NCBI RefSeq assembly: GCF_027111315.2
Contig: NZ_CP114289.2
Location: 3,968,001 to 4,032,000, forward strand
Direction: 5' to 3'
From: Flavobacterium limnophilum
GTDB lineage: Bacteria; Bacteroidota; Bacteroidia; Flavobacteriales; Flavobacteriaceae
DNA: 64,000 bases
Positions 33,411 to 41,978 of the stretch are shown piece after piece. The stretch's first letter is position 1. Each line of letters begins with the position of its first letter. The translations under genes and the position numbers were made by a program. The notes under the pieces are model-generated. The model had not been told where the DNA came from, made no database searches, and worked only from the letters and a program-made list of their open reading frames with translations.

Positions 33411-34229
33411 ATGAAAAATATTAAAATTTATGTGTTAAGTTTTCTTGTAATTACATTCATGAGCCTGTTTTTTGCAGCGTGTAATGATGATGGCAGCGAT
33501 TCTTCGCAAACTGCGGTAATGAAGGTTAGATTGACGGATGCTCCCGGCGACTACAAAGAAGTAAATATCGACGTGAGGGACATCATGATCAAGGACAATT
33601 CCGATTCAGGCGACCAAGGATGGGTGAGCATTGGCAATCTTCCGGCCGAAGGCAAAATTTATGATTTGCTGACATTGACCGGAGGTGTGAGTGCTTTATT
33701 GGCAGACGAAGTGGTTCCTTCAGAATATTTGGGACAGATTCGATTGTTGCTTGGCGATAGAAACACGGTGGTGCTGAAAGACGGTACATCGCATCCCTTG
33801 AAGACTCCAAGTGCCCAACAATCGGGGTTGAAATTAAATGTCAACCAAACATTGACGGCAGGCGCCACTTATGATTTCTTGCTGGATTTTGACGTGGCCC
33901 ACTCCATTGTTGTCCAAGCGGGAGCTTCCGGAAATTATAATTTACATCCGGTTGTCAAAGTTTCAACATCGGCAACATCGGGCGTCATAAAAGGTTCTGT
34001 TGCCAATATAGCCGTTGCAAAACAAGTATTGGCATCAGTTGTTGTGGGAACCGAAACGGTTTCGGCCTACGCCAATGCAGAAGGCGTATTCCAATTGAAT
34101 GGAATTCCTTCAGGAACTTACATCCTGACATTGACTCCAGATCCCACTTCGGGATTGTTGGTAAAAACCGTTGCAGACGTGGTTGTTGTAAATGGACAAA
34201 TCACGAATATAGGCAGTATTTCGATGTAG
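33411..34229 (+). CDS. DUF4382 domain lipoprotein
   Basis: The product is 272 residues with a lipoprotein signal (VITFMSLFFAAC, Cys at about 24) followed by an Asp/Ser-rich linker. The DUF4382 domain (VMKVRLTDAPGDYKEVNIDVRDIMI ... LTLTGGVSALLADEVVPSEYLGQIRLLL) occupies ~40-190. A C-terminal carboxypeptidase-like beta domain follows (VIKGSVANIAVAKQVLASVVVGTETVSAYANAEGVFQLNGIPSGTYILTL). It is probably anchored on the outer membrane. The role is unknown. A strong terminator follows. Confidence 0.85.
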   Translation: MKNIKIYVLSFLVITFMSLFFAACNDDGSDSSQTAVMKVRLTDAPGDYKEVNIDVRDIMIKDNSDSGDQGWVSIGNLPAEGKIYDLLTLTGGVSALLADEVVPSEYLGQIRLLLGDRNTVVLKDGTSHPLKTPSAQQSGLKLNVNQTLTAGATYDFLLDFDVAHSIVVQAGASGNYNLHPVVKVSTSATSGVIKGSVANIAVAKQVLASVVVGTETVSAYANAEGVFQLNGIPSGTYILTLTPDPTSGLLVKTVADVVVVNGQITNIGSISM

Positions 34230-34246
34230 AAAAAAAGGAATTCAAT

Positions 34247-34279
34247 AAAAAAAGCAGTCAAATTTTGGCTGCTTTTTTT
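34247..34279 (+). terminator. Intrinsic terminator after the DUF4382 gene
   Basis: aaaaaaagcag and ctgcttttttt form a stem around an 11-base loop with flanking A and T runs, so it can also stop the convergent SDR transcript. Confidence 0.88.
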
Positions 34280-34309
34280 GTGTTTTTTATCTATTTTTTT
34301 GTGTTTGGA

Positions 34310-35071
34310 TCAGGAAACGGTATCTCGGTTTACAATGGTGGCAGAAGCTTGGGCAGAAGCCATCACGACCAAATCGGAAATGTTTACATGATACGGTCTG
34401 GAAACCACAAAATGAATGATATCCGCAATGTCTTCCGGTTGCAGGGGTGTGAATCCTTTGTAAACATTGGCTGCTTTGTCTTTGTCTCCCTTGAAACGGA
34501 CTTCACTAAATTCGGTTTGCACCAATCCGGGATGAATCGCTCCAACCCTGATTCCGTAAGGATTCAAGTCCATTTTCATGCTTTTGTTCAAGGCATCGAC
34601 GGCGTGTTTTGTGGCACAATACACATTTCCGTTAGGATACACTTCTTTTCCGGCGGTGGAACCAATGTTGATGATGTGACCCGATTTTCGTTCGATCATT
34701 TGCGGAATGACGGCTTTCGAAACATACAAAAGTCCTTTTACGTTGATGTCAATCATGGCGTCCCAATCGTCTAAATTTCCGTTTTGAATGGGGTCTAATC
34801 CATGGGCGTTTCCGGCATTGTTTATCAAAAGATCAATTTTGGAAAAAGCTTCCGGCAAGGAATTTATTTTTTCGAAAACCGCCTTTTTATCCCTTACGTC
34901 AAAAACCAAAGTATGGATTTCGGTAAATTCGGAAAGTTCTTTTTCGAGCAATGCCAATCGGTCTTCCCGTCGGCCGCAAAGGATAATTTTGTAATTGTTT
35001 TTCGCCAATATTCGAGCCGTTGCCAGGCCAATTCCGCTGGTTGCTCCAGTTACCAAGGCTGTTTTATTCAT
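34310..35071 (-). CDS. Short-chain dehydrogenase/reductase (YdfG-like)
   Basis: The 253-residue classical SDR has the nucleotide-binding TGATSGIG at 8-15, RRED after strand 2 (NADP preference), INNAG, and the catalytic Ser-Tyr-Lys in GSTAGKEVYPNGNVYCATKHA. The layout is closest to YdfG-type 3-hydroxy acid or serine dehydrogenases. The substrate is not defined. It is monocistronic, convergent with the DUF4382 lipoprotein. Confidence 0.9.
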   Translation of the reverse strand: MNKTALVTGATSGIGLATARILAKNNYKIILCGRREDRLALLEKELSEFTEIHTLVFDVRDKKAVFEKINSLPEAFSKIDLLINNAGNAHGLDPIQNGNLDDWDAMIDINVKGLLYVSKAVIPQMIERKSGHIINIGSTAGKEVYPNGNVYCATKHAVDALNKSMKMDLNPYGIRVGAIHPGLVQTEFSEVRFKGDKDKAANVYKGFTPLQPEDIADIIHFVVSRPYHVNISDLVVMASAQASATIVNRDTVS

Positions 35072-35396
35072 AGTTCATTTTTTTATTTTGAAAAGGGTAA
35101 GATACACTTTTTGTCTAGTTATTTGGCCGAAATTACTAATTCATTATACCTGCAATAATTTTAGATGGAGCGTTTTGTCCAGCAGTCCAATTTTATTTAT
35201 TAATCTTCAAGAATCTTCCATTTCGACCCCTATTTTTTCAAAACATTAAAATTATGAAAATACTATCACAAAACATCCTTAAAATTGGGGAGTTGTGAGA
35301 AGTTTTAACCATTTTTTAACATCCTACTTCTAAAAAAAAATTCAATTTGCACCATCAAAAATAAGGAACACAATTTACAGTAATTAAAACAAGGAA
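35072..35396. other. Divergent gap between the SDR gene and moxR
   Basis: The 325 bases contain no credible gene. The stretch before moxR is very AT-rich; tcaatttg near 35342-35349 is one mismatch from a TAnnTTTG -7 element and may serve the bat operon. No strong hairpin was found. Confidence 0.35.
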
Positions 35397-36401
35397 ATGG
35401 AAGAAAATACAACGACTTTGGACATTAGGGCAATCAATGAAAAGATAGAAAGAGAAAGTGCTTTTATCGATTTGCTTACCATGGAAATGAATAAAGTGAT
35501 CGTGGGTCAAAAACATATGATCGAGCGATTGTTAATCGGGCTTTTGGGACAAGGACACATCCTGTTGGAAGGAGTTCCCGGATTAGCAAAAACCCTTGCC
35601 ATTAATACTTTGTCACAAGCCGTTCATGGGTCGTTTAGCCGAATCCAGTTTACTCCGGATTTATTGCCTGCCGATGTCGTTGGAACCATGATTTACAATA
35701 TCAAGGCCAATGAATTTTCCATAAAAAAAGGCCCTATTTTTGCCAATTTCGTTCTTGCCGACGAGATTAACCGTGCTCCCGCCAAAGTGCAATCGGCATT
35801 ATTGGAAGCGATGCAGGAAAAACAAGTCACCATTGGCGACACCACTTTCAAACTGGACAGGCCGTTTTTAGTTTTGGCTACCCAAAACCCAATCGAGCAA
35901 GAAGGAACCTATCCTTTGCCGGAAGCGCAAGTCGATCGTTTCATGTTGAAAACCGTGATTGATTATCCAAAAATGGAAGACGAGAGAATGGTCGTTCGTC
36001 AAAACCTGAAAGGAAGTTACGAAAAAGTAAATCAAGTGGTTTCCGTAGAACAAATTTTGCGTGCGCAAGAAGCCGTTCGCGAGGTTTACATGGATGAAAA
36101 AATCGAAAAATATATTCTGGACATCATCTTCGCCACCCGTTATCCGGAAAAATATAAATTGGCCGACTTGAAACCATTAATCAGTTTTGGATCTTCTCCA
36201 CGTGGAAGCATCAATTTGGCCAATGCGGCAAAATGTTACGCTTTCATCAAACGTCGTGGCTATGTAATTCCAGAAGATGTTCGCGCCGTGGTGCACGATG
36301 TGTTGCGTCACAGAATTGGAATCACTTATGAAGCCGAAGCCGAAAACATCACTTCAGTTGACATCATCAACAAAATCGTAAACGAGATTGAAGTACCCTA
36401 A
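35397..36401 (+). CDS. moxR: MoxR-family AAA+ ATPase of the bat operon
   Basis: The 334 residues hold an AAA_3 ATPase: Walker A GVPGLAKT, Walker B FVLADEINRAPAKVQSALLEAMQEKQV, sensor-1 LATQNPIEQEGTYPLPEAQVDRF, and a C-terminal lid. MoxR proteins are chaperone-like and prepare partner VWA proteins, here BatA and BatB. It is the first gene of an eight-gene operon; a repeat-rich gap separates it from the DUF58 gene. Confidence 0.93.
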   Translation: MEENTTTLDIRAINEKIERESAFIDLLTMEMNKVIVGQKHMIERLLIGLLGQGHILLEGVPGLAKTLAINTLSQAVHGSFSRIQFTPDLLPADVVGTMIYNIKANEFSIKKGPIFANFVLADEINRAPAKVQSALLEAMQEKQVTIGDTTFKLDRPFLVLATQNPIEQEGTYPLPEAQVDRFMLKTVIDYPKMEDERMVVRQNLKGSYEKVNQVVSVEQILRAQEAVREVYMDEKIEKYILDIIFATRYPEKYKLADLKPLISFGSSPRGSINLANAAKCYAFIKRRGYVIPEDVRAVVHDVLRHRIGITYEAEAENITSVDIINKIVNEIEVP

Positions 36402-36410
36402 ATAAGTTGG

Positions 36411-36470
36411 CAGTGTTCAGTATTCAGTTTACAGAGCTGACCACTGACCACTAATAACTGACCACTAACT
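36411..36470. repeat. cagtgttcag/ctgaccact repeat element between moxR and the DUF58 gene
   Basis: This fills the whole gap. The left half repeats ttcagt words; the right half repeats ctgaccact, the approximate complement, so an imperfect hairpin can form (36414-36429 with 36450-36466, about 12 of 16 matches). It runs directly into the ATG at 36471. Confidence 0.65.
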
Positions 36471-37334
36471 ATGGAGACGAAAGACCTCTTAAAAAAAGTA
36501 CGAAAAATAGAAATCAAAACCCGAAGATTGAGCGATCACATCTTTTCGGGAGAATACCATACATCGTTCAAAGGGCGAGGAATGACTTTCAGCGAAGTGC
36601 GTCCATACCAATATGGCGACGATATTCGTGCCATTGACTGGAACGTGACGGCTCGTTACAACGAAGCCCACGTCAAGGTTTTCGAGGAAGAACGCGAATT
36701 GACGATGATGCTGATGGTGGATATTTCGGGTTCGGAAAGTTTTGGTTCCAAAAATCAATTCAAAAAGGACATCGTTACCGAGATTGCTGCTACAATGGCA
36801 TTTTCGGCCACAAACAACAACGACAAGATTGGCTTGATTTTGTTTTCAGACCAAATCGAATTGTATATTCCGCCGAAAAAAGGGCGTTCACACGTGTTGA
36901 GAATTATTCGAGAATTGATAGAATTCGAACCGAAAAGCCACAAAACGGATATTGCACAAGCCTTGAAATTCTTGTCGAGCACACAAAAAAAGAAAGCTAT
37001 CGTGTTTGTAATTTCTGATTTTATTTCCGAAGATTATGAGCATACATTGAAAATAGCTTCTAAAAAACACGATATTACAGGCATTCGAGTGTATGACATT
37101 CGAGAAGAAAAAATGCCGAATCTAGGAATGGTTTCCATGTTGGATGCCGAAACCGGCGAAACACAATTGATTAACACGGGTTCAAAATCGGTGCGAATAA
37201 ATTATGAAAAATACTATCAAGAGAAACTGAAATATTTCAAGGAAACTTTTAGCAAATCGGGTGCGGGAGTTGTAAATACAAGAGTTGACGAAAGTTATGT
37301 AACCAAATTATTAGGCTATTTTAAATCCCGTTAA
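36471..37334 (+). CDS. DUF58 family protein of the bat operon
   Basis: The 287-residue protein has the DUF58 signature GMTFSEVRPYQYGDDIRAIDWNVTARYNEAHVKVFEEERELTMMLMVDISGSESFGS, in which the last part is a VWA-like metal site (DISGS). These proteins always accompany MoxR ATPases. In Bacteroidota the operon is linked to aerotolerance and envelope stress. No signal peptide or membrane segment is seen, so it is likely cytoplasmic. Confidence 0.92.
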   Translation: METKDLLKKVRKIEIKTRRLSDHIFSGEYHTSFKGRGMTFSEVRPYQYGDDIRAIDWNVTARYNEAHVKVFEEERELTMMLMVDISGSESFGSKNQFKKDIVTEIAATMAFSATNNNDKIGLILFSDQIELYIPPKKGRSHVLRIIRELIEFEPKSHKTDIAQALKFLSSTQKKKAIVFVISDFISEDYEHTLKIASKKHDITGIRVYDIREEKMPNLGMVSMLDAETGETQLINTGSKSVRINYEKYYQEKLKYFKETFSKSGAGVVNTRVDESYVTKLLGYFKSR

Positions 37335-37337
37335 ACT

Positions 37338-37370
37338 AAACCCGTCAGGTTTTAAAAACCTGACGGGTTT
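37338..37370. repeat. Perfect hairpin between the DUF58 and BatD-like genes
   Basis: aaacccgtcaggtttt pairs with aaaacctgacgggttt, a perfect inverted repeat with practically no loop, 4 bases after the DUF58 stop. It lies 14 bases before the next ATG and lacks a long T run, so read-through is expected. Confidence 0.85.
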
Positions 37371-37384
37371 AAGATTAAAAACAA

Positions 37385-39019
37385 ATGAAAATTAAACTTT
37401 ATTTTTTATTACTGTTGCTTTCCGCCACTGTTTTTGCGCAACAAAAACAAGTGCTAACCAGTATTGATACTACCAAAAACAAGATTGGAGCAGAGTTCAA
37501 GCTAACGTTGAAAACCAATGTTGATACTTTGTCGAAAGTTGTTTTTCCTAATGCAAGAAACTTTGGTGCTCTCGAAGTAATCCAGTCATATCCCATTGAC
37601 ACCATCAGGAGAAATGACCGTTACGAATTAATCAAAAAATACGGTTTGACCCAATTCGATTCTGGAAGATACACGATTCCGAGCGTGAAGATTTTGATTA
37701 ACAAAAAAGAATATTTGTCGGATTCAATCAAAGTTGAGGTGGCCAATGTGCAAGTCGATACCTTGAAACAAAAAATGTACGACATCAAGGATATTGCTTC
37801 TGCCGATGATTCCATTGGCGATTGGTGGAAATATCTTTTAGGCTTGATGTTGCTTGCGGGTCTTGGAGCTTTTATTTATTGGTACTTCAAAAAACGCCAA
37901 AAAGAGAAAATCGAAGAAGAAATTTATAAAACTCCGATAGAGAAAGCGACCAATTTGCTCAATAATCTGGAAAAGAAAGAGCTTTGGCAACACGGCGAAG
38001 TGAAAGCATATTACAGCGAATTGACTGATATAGTCAGGAATTACATCGAAGAAGCCATCGAAATTCCAGCAATGGAAAGCACAACTACCGAATTGATTGA
38101 AGGACTGAAAGTGGCTTCCCAGAAAAAGAAAATGAAGCTTTCAAAAGATACTTTTGATAATTTGCTGGGAGTTTTGAAACAAGCCGATTTGGTGAAATTT
38201 GCCAAATCAAAACCATTGGATTTCGAAATTACTGAAGACCGCAAGAAAATTGAAAGAGCCATAGTTACGTTGGATAAAGCCATTCCGGTAATAGTGGAAA
38301 CCCAAGACGAAATGTTGCTCAACGAAATGCAACGCCAGGAACAACTGAAAAGAGAATTAGAAAAACAAAAAAAGAAACGTATTGTCACGGCAGTGGTTTC
38401 TGTATTGTTATTGCTTTTTGCCGTAACCACATTTTTTGTGGCCGCCAAAGGTCTCGATTATGTCGTGGACAATGTTTTTGGTCATCCATCCAAAGAATTA
38501 CTGGAAGGCGAATGGGTAAAGAGTGAATATGGAAGTCCAATTATGAGAATCAACACTCCGAAAGTTCTGGTGAGAACAGATTTAAAGAAGATACTTCCAA
38601 AAAACGGAATGGCATTGATCAAAGACATGCAATCTTTTACTTATGGAAGCTTTAATGATAATTTTTACATTATGGTTTCGACTTTGCAATACAAACAAGA
38701 AACGAAAGTTGATTTGGCAAAATCATTGGAATCAGCATTGCAGTCATTGGAAGCCCAAGGCGCACAAAACATGATTGTCAAGCAAGAAGATTTTGAGACC
38801 AATGAAGGTGGAATTAAAGGAATCAAGGGCTACGGAACTTTCTCGAAAATTGATGGAGATAGTCAAAGCAGTACCAAATTTTACTATGAAACATTGATTT
38901 TTAGTCAAGATGGCGGATTGCAGCAAATCATCATCGTTCACGAAGAAGGCGATAAATACGCCAACGAAATTTCGGAAAAAATATTGAGCTCTGTCGAACT
39001 TCAAAACGCACAACAATAA
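37385..39019 (+). CDS. BatD-like membrane protein of the bat operon
   Basis: The product is 544 residues. It has a signal peptide (MKIKLYFLLLLLSATVFAQ), a periplasmic beta domain of ~120 residues, a transmembrane helix near 147-168 (WWKYLLGLMLLAGLGAFIYWYF), a charged cytoplasmic helical region (~170-335) and a second helix (TAVVSVLLLLFAVTTFFVAA). A C-terminal domain of ~180 residues follows. The domain order recalls BatD without its full periplasmic part. It overlaps the batA start by 1 base. The function is unknown; it probably assembles with the BatA/B proteins at the membrane. Confidence 0.8.
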   Translation: MKIKLYFLLLLLSATVFAQQKQVLTSIDTTKNKIGAEFKLTLKTNVDTLSKVVFPNARNFGALEVIQSYPIDTIRRNDRYELIKKYGLTQFDSGRYTIPSVKILINKKEYLSDSIKVEVANVQVDTLKQKMYDIKDIASADDSIGDWWKYLLGLMLLAGLGAFIYWYFKKRQKEKIEEEIYKTPIEKATNLLNNLEKKELWQHGEVKAYYSELTDIVRNYIEEAIEIPAMESTTTELIEGLKVASQKKKMKLSKDTFDNLLGVLKQADLVKFAKSKPLDFEITEDRKKIERAIVTLDKAIPVIVETQDEMLLNEMQRQEQLKRELEKQKKKRIVTAVVSVLLLLFAVTTFFVAAKGLDYVVDNVFGHPSKELLEGEWVKSEYGSPIMRINTPKVLVRTDLKKILPKNGMALIKDMQSFTYGSFNDNFYIMVSTLQYKQETKVDLAKSLESALQSLEAQGAQNMIVKQEDFETNEGGIKGIKGYGTFSKIDGDSQSSTKFYYETLIFSQDGGLQQIIIVHEEGDKYANEISEKILSSVELQNAQQ

Positions 39020-40020
39020 TGGGAAAATTATCTTTTTTAAACCCAGAGTTTTTTTGGTTGTTTCTTTTGATTCCAATGGCGGCAGCTTGGTTGTATTGGA
39101 AAAAAAACGAGCAAACGGCAACTTTGAAGATGAGTTCAACACAAGGATTCAAGGGGTCGAATAGTTTGGCTGCAAGATTAAAACCCGTTTTGAACGTGTT
39201 GCGATTATTGGCGTTAAGCTCCTTGATTATTGCAATGGCAAGACCAAGAACAGTGGACATCAGCAATCAAACGAAGACTACCAGAGGAATTGATATTGTT
39301 ATGGCAATGGACGCTTCGGGAAGTATGCTCGCCAAGGATTTGAGACCAAATAGGATGGAAGCCCTCAAAGATGTCGCTGCCGATTTCGTCGAAGAAAGAC
39401 CAAACGACAGAATTGGACTCGTGGTTTATGCTTCCGAAGCTTATACAAAAACGCCAGTGACGAGCGACAAAGCCGTCGTGCTTGAAGCCATAAAAGGCAT
39501 AAAATACGACCAAGTTTTGCAAGACGGAACAGGAATAGGAATGGGATTGGCGACAGCCGTAAATAGATTAAAAGACAGCAAAGCCAAAAGCAAAGTGGTT
39601 ATTCTATTGACCGATGGCGTGAATAACGCCGGTTTTATCGAACCCGAAACGGCCGCCGATATTGCCAAACAATACGGAATAAAAGTTTACACGATTGCAA
39701 TTGGAACCAACGGAATGGCGGAATCGCCTTATGCACTTTCGCCTAGCGGACAGATTTTATTCCAGATGATGAAAGTGGAAATTGACGAACAATTGTTGCG
39801 AAACATAGCCAGAAAAACCGACGGAAAATATTTCAGGGCAACCAGCAACAGCAAATTGGCCGAGATTTATGCCTCCATCAACAAACTGGAAACCACCGAA
39901 ATCGAAGAATTGAAATTCTATGATTACGACGAAAAATTTAGGCCTTTCGTGTGGATTGCAGGATTCCTGATTTTGTTGGAAGTAGGATTGCGAAACACGG
40001 TTTATAGAAGTTTTATATAA
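39019..40020 (+). CDS. batA: BatA: VWA-domain aerotolerance protein
   Basis: The product is 333 residues. Two N-terminal membrane helices (FLNPEFFWLFLLIPMAAAWLYW and LKPVLNVLRLLALSSLIIAMA) are followed by a von Willebrand A domain with a complete MIDAS site (MAMDASGSMLAKD, TDGVNN). A final helix closes the protein (FVWIAGFLILLEVGL). In Bacteroides the bat operon supports oxygen tolerance. It begins in a 1-base overlap with the preceding gene. Confidence 0.93.
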   Translation: MGKLSFLNPEFFWLFLLIPMAAAWLYWKKNEQTATLKMSSTQGFKGSNSLAARLKPVLNVLRLLALSSLIIAMARPRTVDISNQTKTTRGIDIVMAMDASGSMLAKDLRPNRMEALKDVAADFVEERPNDRIGLVVYASEAYTKTPVTSDKAVVLEAIKGIKYDQVLQDGTGIGMGLATAVNRLKDSKAKSKVVILLTDGVNNAGFIEPETAADIAKQYGIKVYTIAIGTNGMAESPYALSPSGQILFQMMKVEIDEQLLRNIARKTDGKYFRATSNSKLAEIYASINKLETTEIEELKFYDYDEKFRPFVWIAGFLILLEVGLRNTVYRSFI

Positions 40021-40025
40021 TGAAA

Positions 40026-40085
40026 GTCGCAGTCTCAGTTTTCAGTCGCAGTTGTGCACTGGAAACTGAGACTGAAAACTGCGAC
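40026..40085. repeat. gtcgcagt...actgcgac hairpin element between batA and batB
   Basis: gtcgcagt at 40026-40033 pairs with actgcgac at 40078-40085. Inside, cagttttcagt (40035-40045) can pair with actgaaaactg (40071-40081) in a shifted register. The words match the family at 36411, 46187 and 54249. The start of batB is 13 bases further on. Confidence 0.7.
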
Positions 40086-40098
40086 AAAAAAAAATAAC

Positions 40099-41133
40099 AT
40101 GGAATTAGACGAGTCAAAATATTTATACCTTCTTTTTATAGTACCCGTTTTGGTGCTGCTTTTTCTATACAATCAATATTGGAAAAGAAAAAAACAACGC
40201 GAATTTGGAGACTTGGATTTGGTTAAAAAACTAAGCCCTGAAAAATCTGTTTTTAAACCCATTTTGAAATTGGTTGTACTGCTTTTGGCATTGGTTGGAA
40301 TTATTTTAGGATTGGTAAATCCAAAAATTGGAACCAAGATGGAAACCGTGAAAAGAGAAGGAATCGACATCGTTTTTGCGATGGACGTTTCCAAAAGTAT
40401 GCTCGCCGAAGACGTGGCACCAAGCCGATTGGAAAAAAGCAAGCAAATCGTTTCGCAAATCATCAATCAATTGGGCAGCGACAGAATAGGAATCGTGGCC
40501 TATGCAGGAAGTGCCTTTCCCGTGTTGCCAATAACGACCGATTATAGCGTGGCCAAAATGTTTTTGCAAAGCATAAACACCGATATTGTTTCTTCCCAAG
40601 GAACTTCATTGGACGAAGCCATCAAATTGTCGGCGACCTATTTTGACGAAAAAAGCAAAACCAGCAAATTATTAATCATGATTTCCGATGGTGAAGATCA
40701 TTCCGAAGGAGCAGAAGGAGCGGCTGAAGAAGCCAATAAACTGGGAATGAAAATTATCACCATTGGTGTTGGAACCGAAAAAGGAAGCGCAATTCCTTTG
40801 AGAGTAAACGGCGTTGTCGAAAGTTTTAAAAGAGACGCCAATAACCAAGTCGTAATCACGAAATTAAACAAAGAGGGATTGACAACAATTGCCAAAGCCA
40901 CAAAAGGCGGGTATGTTGACGGAAACAATACAAAGGCAGTTTTGGATTACGTGAAAAATGCACTCGATAATATTCAGAAAACCGAATTCGAATCGACACA
41001 AATGGCCGATTTTCAATCGCAATTTCAGTGGTTCTTGGGTTTTGCTTTTGCCTTATTGTTTTTGGACGTTTTCTTATTGGAAAGAAAAACAAAATGGGTC
41101 GAAAAGTTGAATTTATTTAACGAAAAAAAATAA
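40099..41133 (+). CDS. batB: BatB: VWA-domain aerotolerance protein
   Basis: The product is 344 residues starting at the ATG at 40099, which places the first helix correctly (YLYLLFIVPVLVLLFLY). A second helix (FKPILKLVVLLLALVGIILGLV), a VWA domain with MIDAS residues (FAMDVSKSMLAED, SDGEDHSEG) and a C-terminal helix follow. The upstream ATG at 40054 lies within the hairpin element and is rejected. Its stop overlaps the batC start by one base. Confidence 0.92.
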   Translation: MELDESKYLYLLFIVPVLVLLFLYNQYWKRKKQREFGDLDLVKKLSPEKSVFKPILKLVVLLLALVGIILGLVNPKIGTKMETVKREGIDIVFAMDVSKSMLAEDVAPSRLEKSKQIVSQIINQLGSDRIGIVAYAGSAFPVLPITTDYSVAKMFLQSINTDIVSSQGTSLDEAIKLSATYFDEKSKTSKLLIMISDGEDHSEGAEGAAEEANKLGMKIITIGVGTEKGSAIPLRVNGVVESFKRDANNQVVITKLNKEGLTTIAKATKGGYVDGNNTKAVLDYVKNALDNIQKTEFESTQMADFQSQFQWFLGFAFALLFLDVFLLERKTKWVEKLNLFNEKK

Positions 41134-41900
41134 TGAAAAATTTTATTTTATATATGCTATTAATGCTTTCTTTTGCAGCGTCGGCGCAGGAGAAGGACAA
41201 AACATTGCCAAAAGCCAACGAAGAATATTCCGAAAAGAAGTTCGCTGAGGCGGAAGCCAATTACAGGATTTCGAATTCCAAGTTTTCAAAAAGAACGGCC
41301 CCGCCTTATAATTTGGGGAATGCCATTTATAGACAAAATCAAATTGCGGAAGCAAAATTTGCCTATGCAAAAGCGTTGAAAATTACAAAGTCGAGACCTC
41401 AAATGCATAAAGTATATCACAATTTGGGTAATGTTTTCATGAAGGAAAAAAATTATTCCGCTGCCGTTGAAGCCTATAAAAATGCGTTGCGCAACAATCC
41501 TTCGGACGAAGAAACCCGTTATAATTATGCATTGGCGAAGCAAAAACTAAAAGAAAATCCACCCAAAGGTGACGATAAAAAAGATAAGAACAAAGACGAC
41601 AAGAAAAAGGACGACAAAGACAAGAAAGACGATAAAAAAGACGGAAAAGACAAAGATAAGGACAAGAAAGACGGAGACAAGAAGAAAGACGACCAGGGTA
41701 AGCCAAAACCGGACGACAAAGGGAAAAACGACAATAAACCCGGCGAACAAGGACAACCCAAACCAATGCCGGGTGGAATTTCGAAACAACGATTGGAAAA
41801 TCTTTTGGATGCCGTAAACAATGAAGAAAAGAAGATTCAAGACAAGGTGAATGCCCAAAAAGCAAAAGGAAAACCAGTACAAACAGAAAAGGATTGGTAG
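41133..41900 (+). CDS. batC: BatC: TPR protein with a Lys/Asp-rich tail
   Basis: The product is 255 residues with a signal peptide (MKNFILYMLLMLSFAASAQ). It has tetratricopeptide repeats at ~30-135 (PPYNLGNAIYRQNQIAEAKFAYAKAL; KVYHNLGNVFMKEKNYSAAVEAYKNAL). A highly charged segment of alternating Lys and Asp runs from ~145 to ~215, then a Pro/Gln-rich end. The charged stretch is low-complexity and probably unstructured. BatC is thought to scaffold the other Bat proteins in the periplasm. Confidence 0.9.
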   Translation: MKNFILYMLLMLSFAASAQEKDKTLPKANEEYSEKKFAEAEANYRISNSKFSKRTAPPYNLGNAIYRQNQIAEAKFAYAKALKITKSRPQMHKVYHNLGNVFMKEKNYSAAVEAYKNALRNNPSDEETRYNYALAKQKLKENPPKGDDKKDKNKDDKKKDDKDKKDDKKDGKDKDKDKKDGDKKKDDQGKPKPDDKGKNDNKPGEQGQPKPMPGGISKQRLENLLDAVNNEEKKIQDKVNAQKAKGKPVQTEKDW

Positions 41901-41942
41901 CAATAATTTGAAATAATAACATTAAATAACCCAGTTTCGACT

Positions 41943-41961
41943 CCCTCTCCTTTGGAGAGGG
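41943..41961. repeat. ccctctcc-ttt-ggagaggg hairpin upstream of batD
   Basis: A perfect 8-bp stem with a ttt loop, followed by gttggggtgagg. The same sequence is a well-known dispersed intergenic repeat in Bacteroidota and other genomes. It ends 17 bases before the batD ATG. Confidence 0.85.
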
Positions 41962-41978
41962 TTGGGGTGAGGAAGACA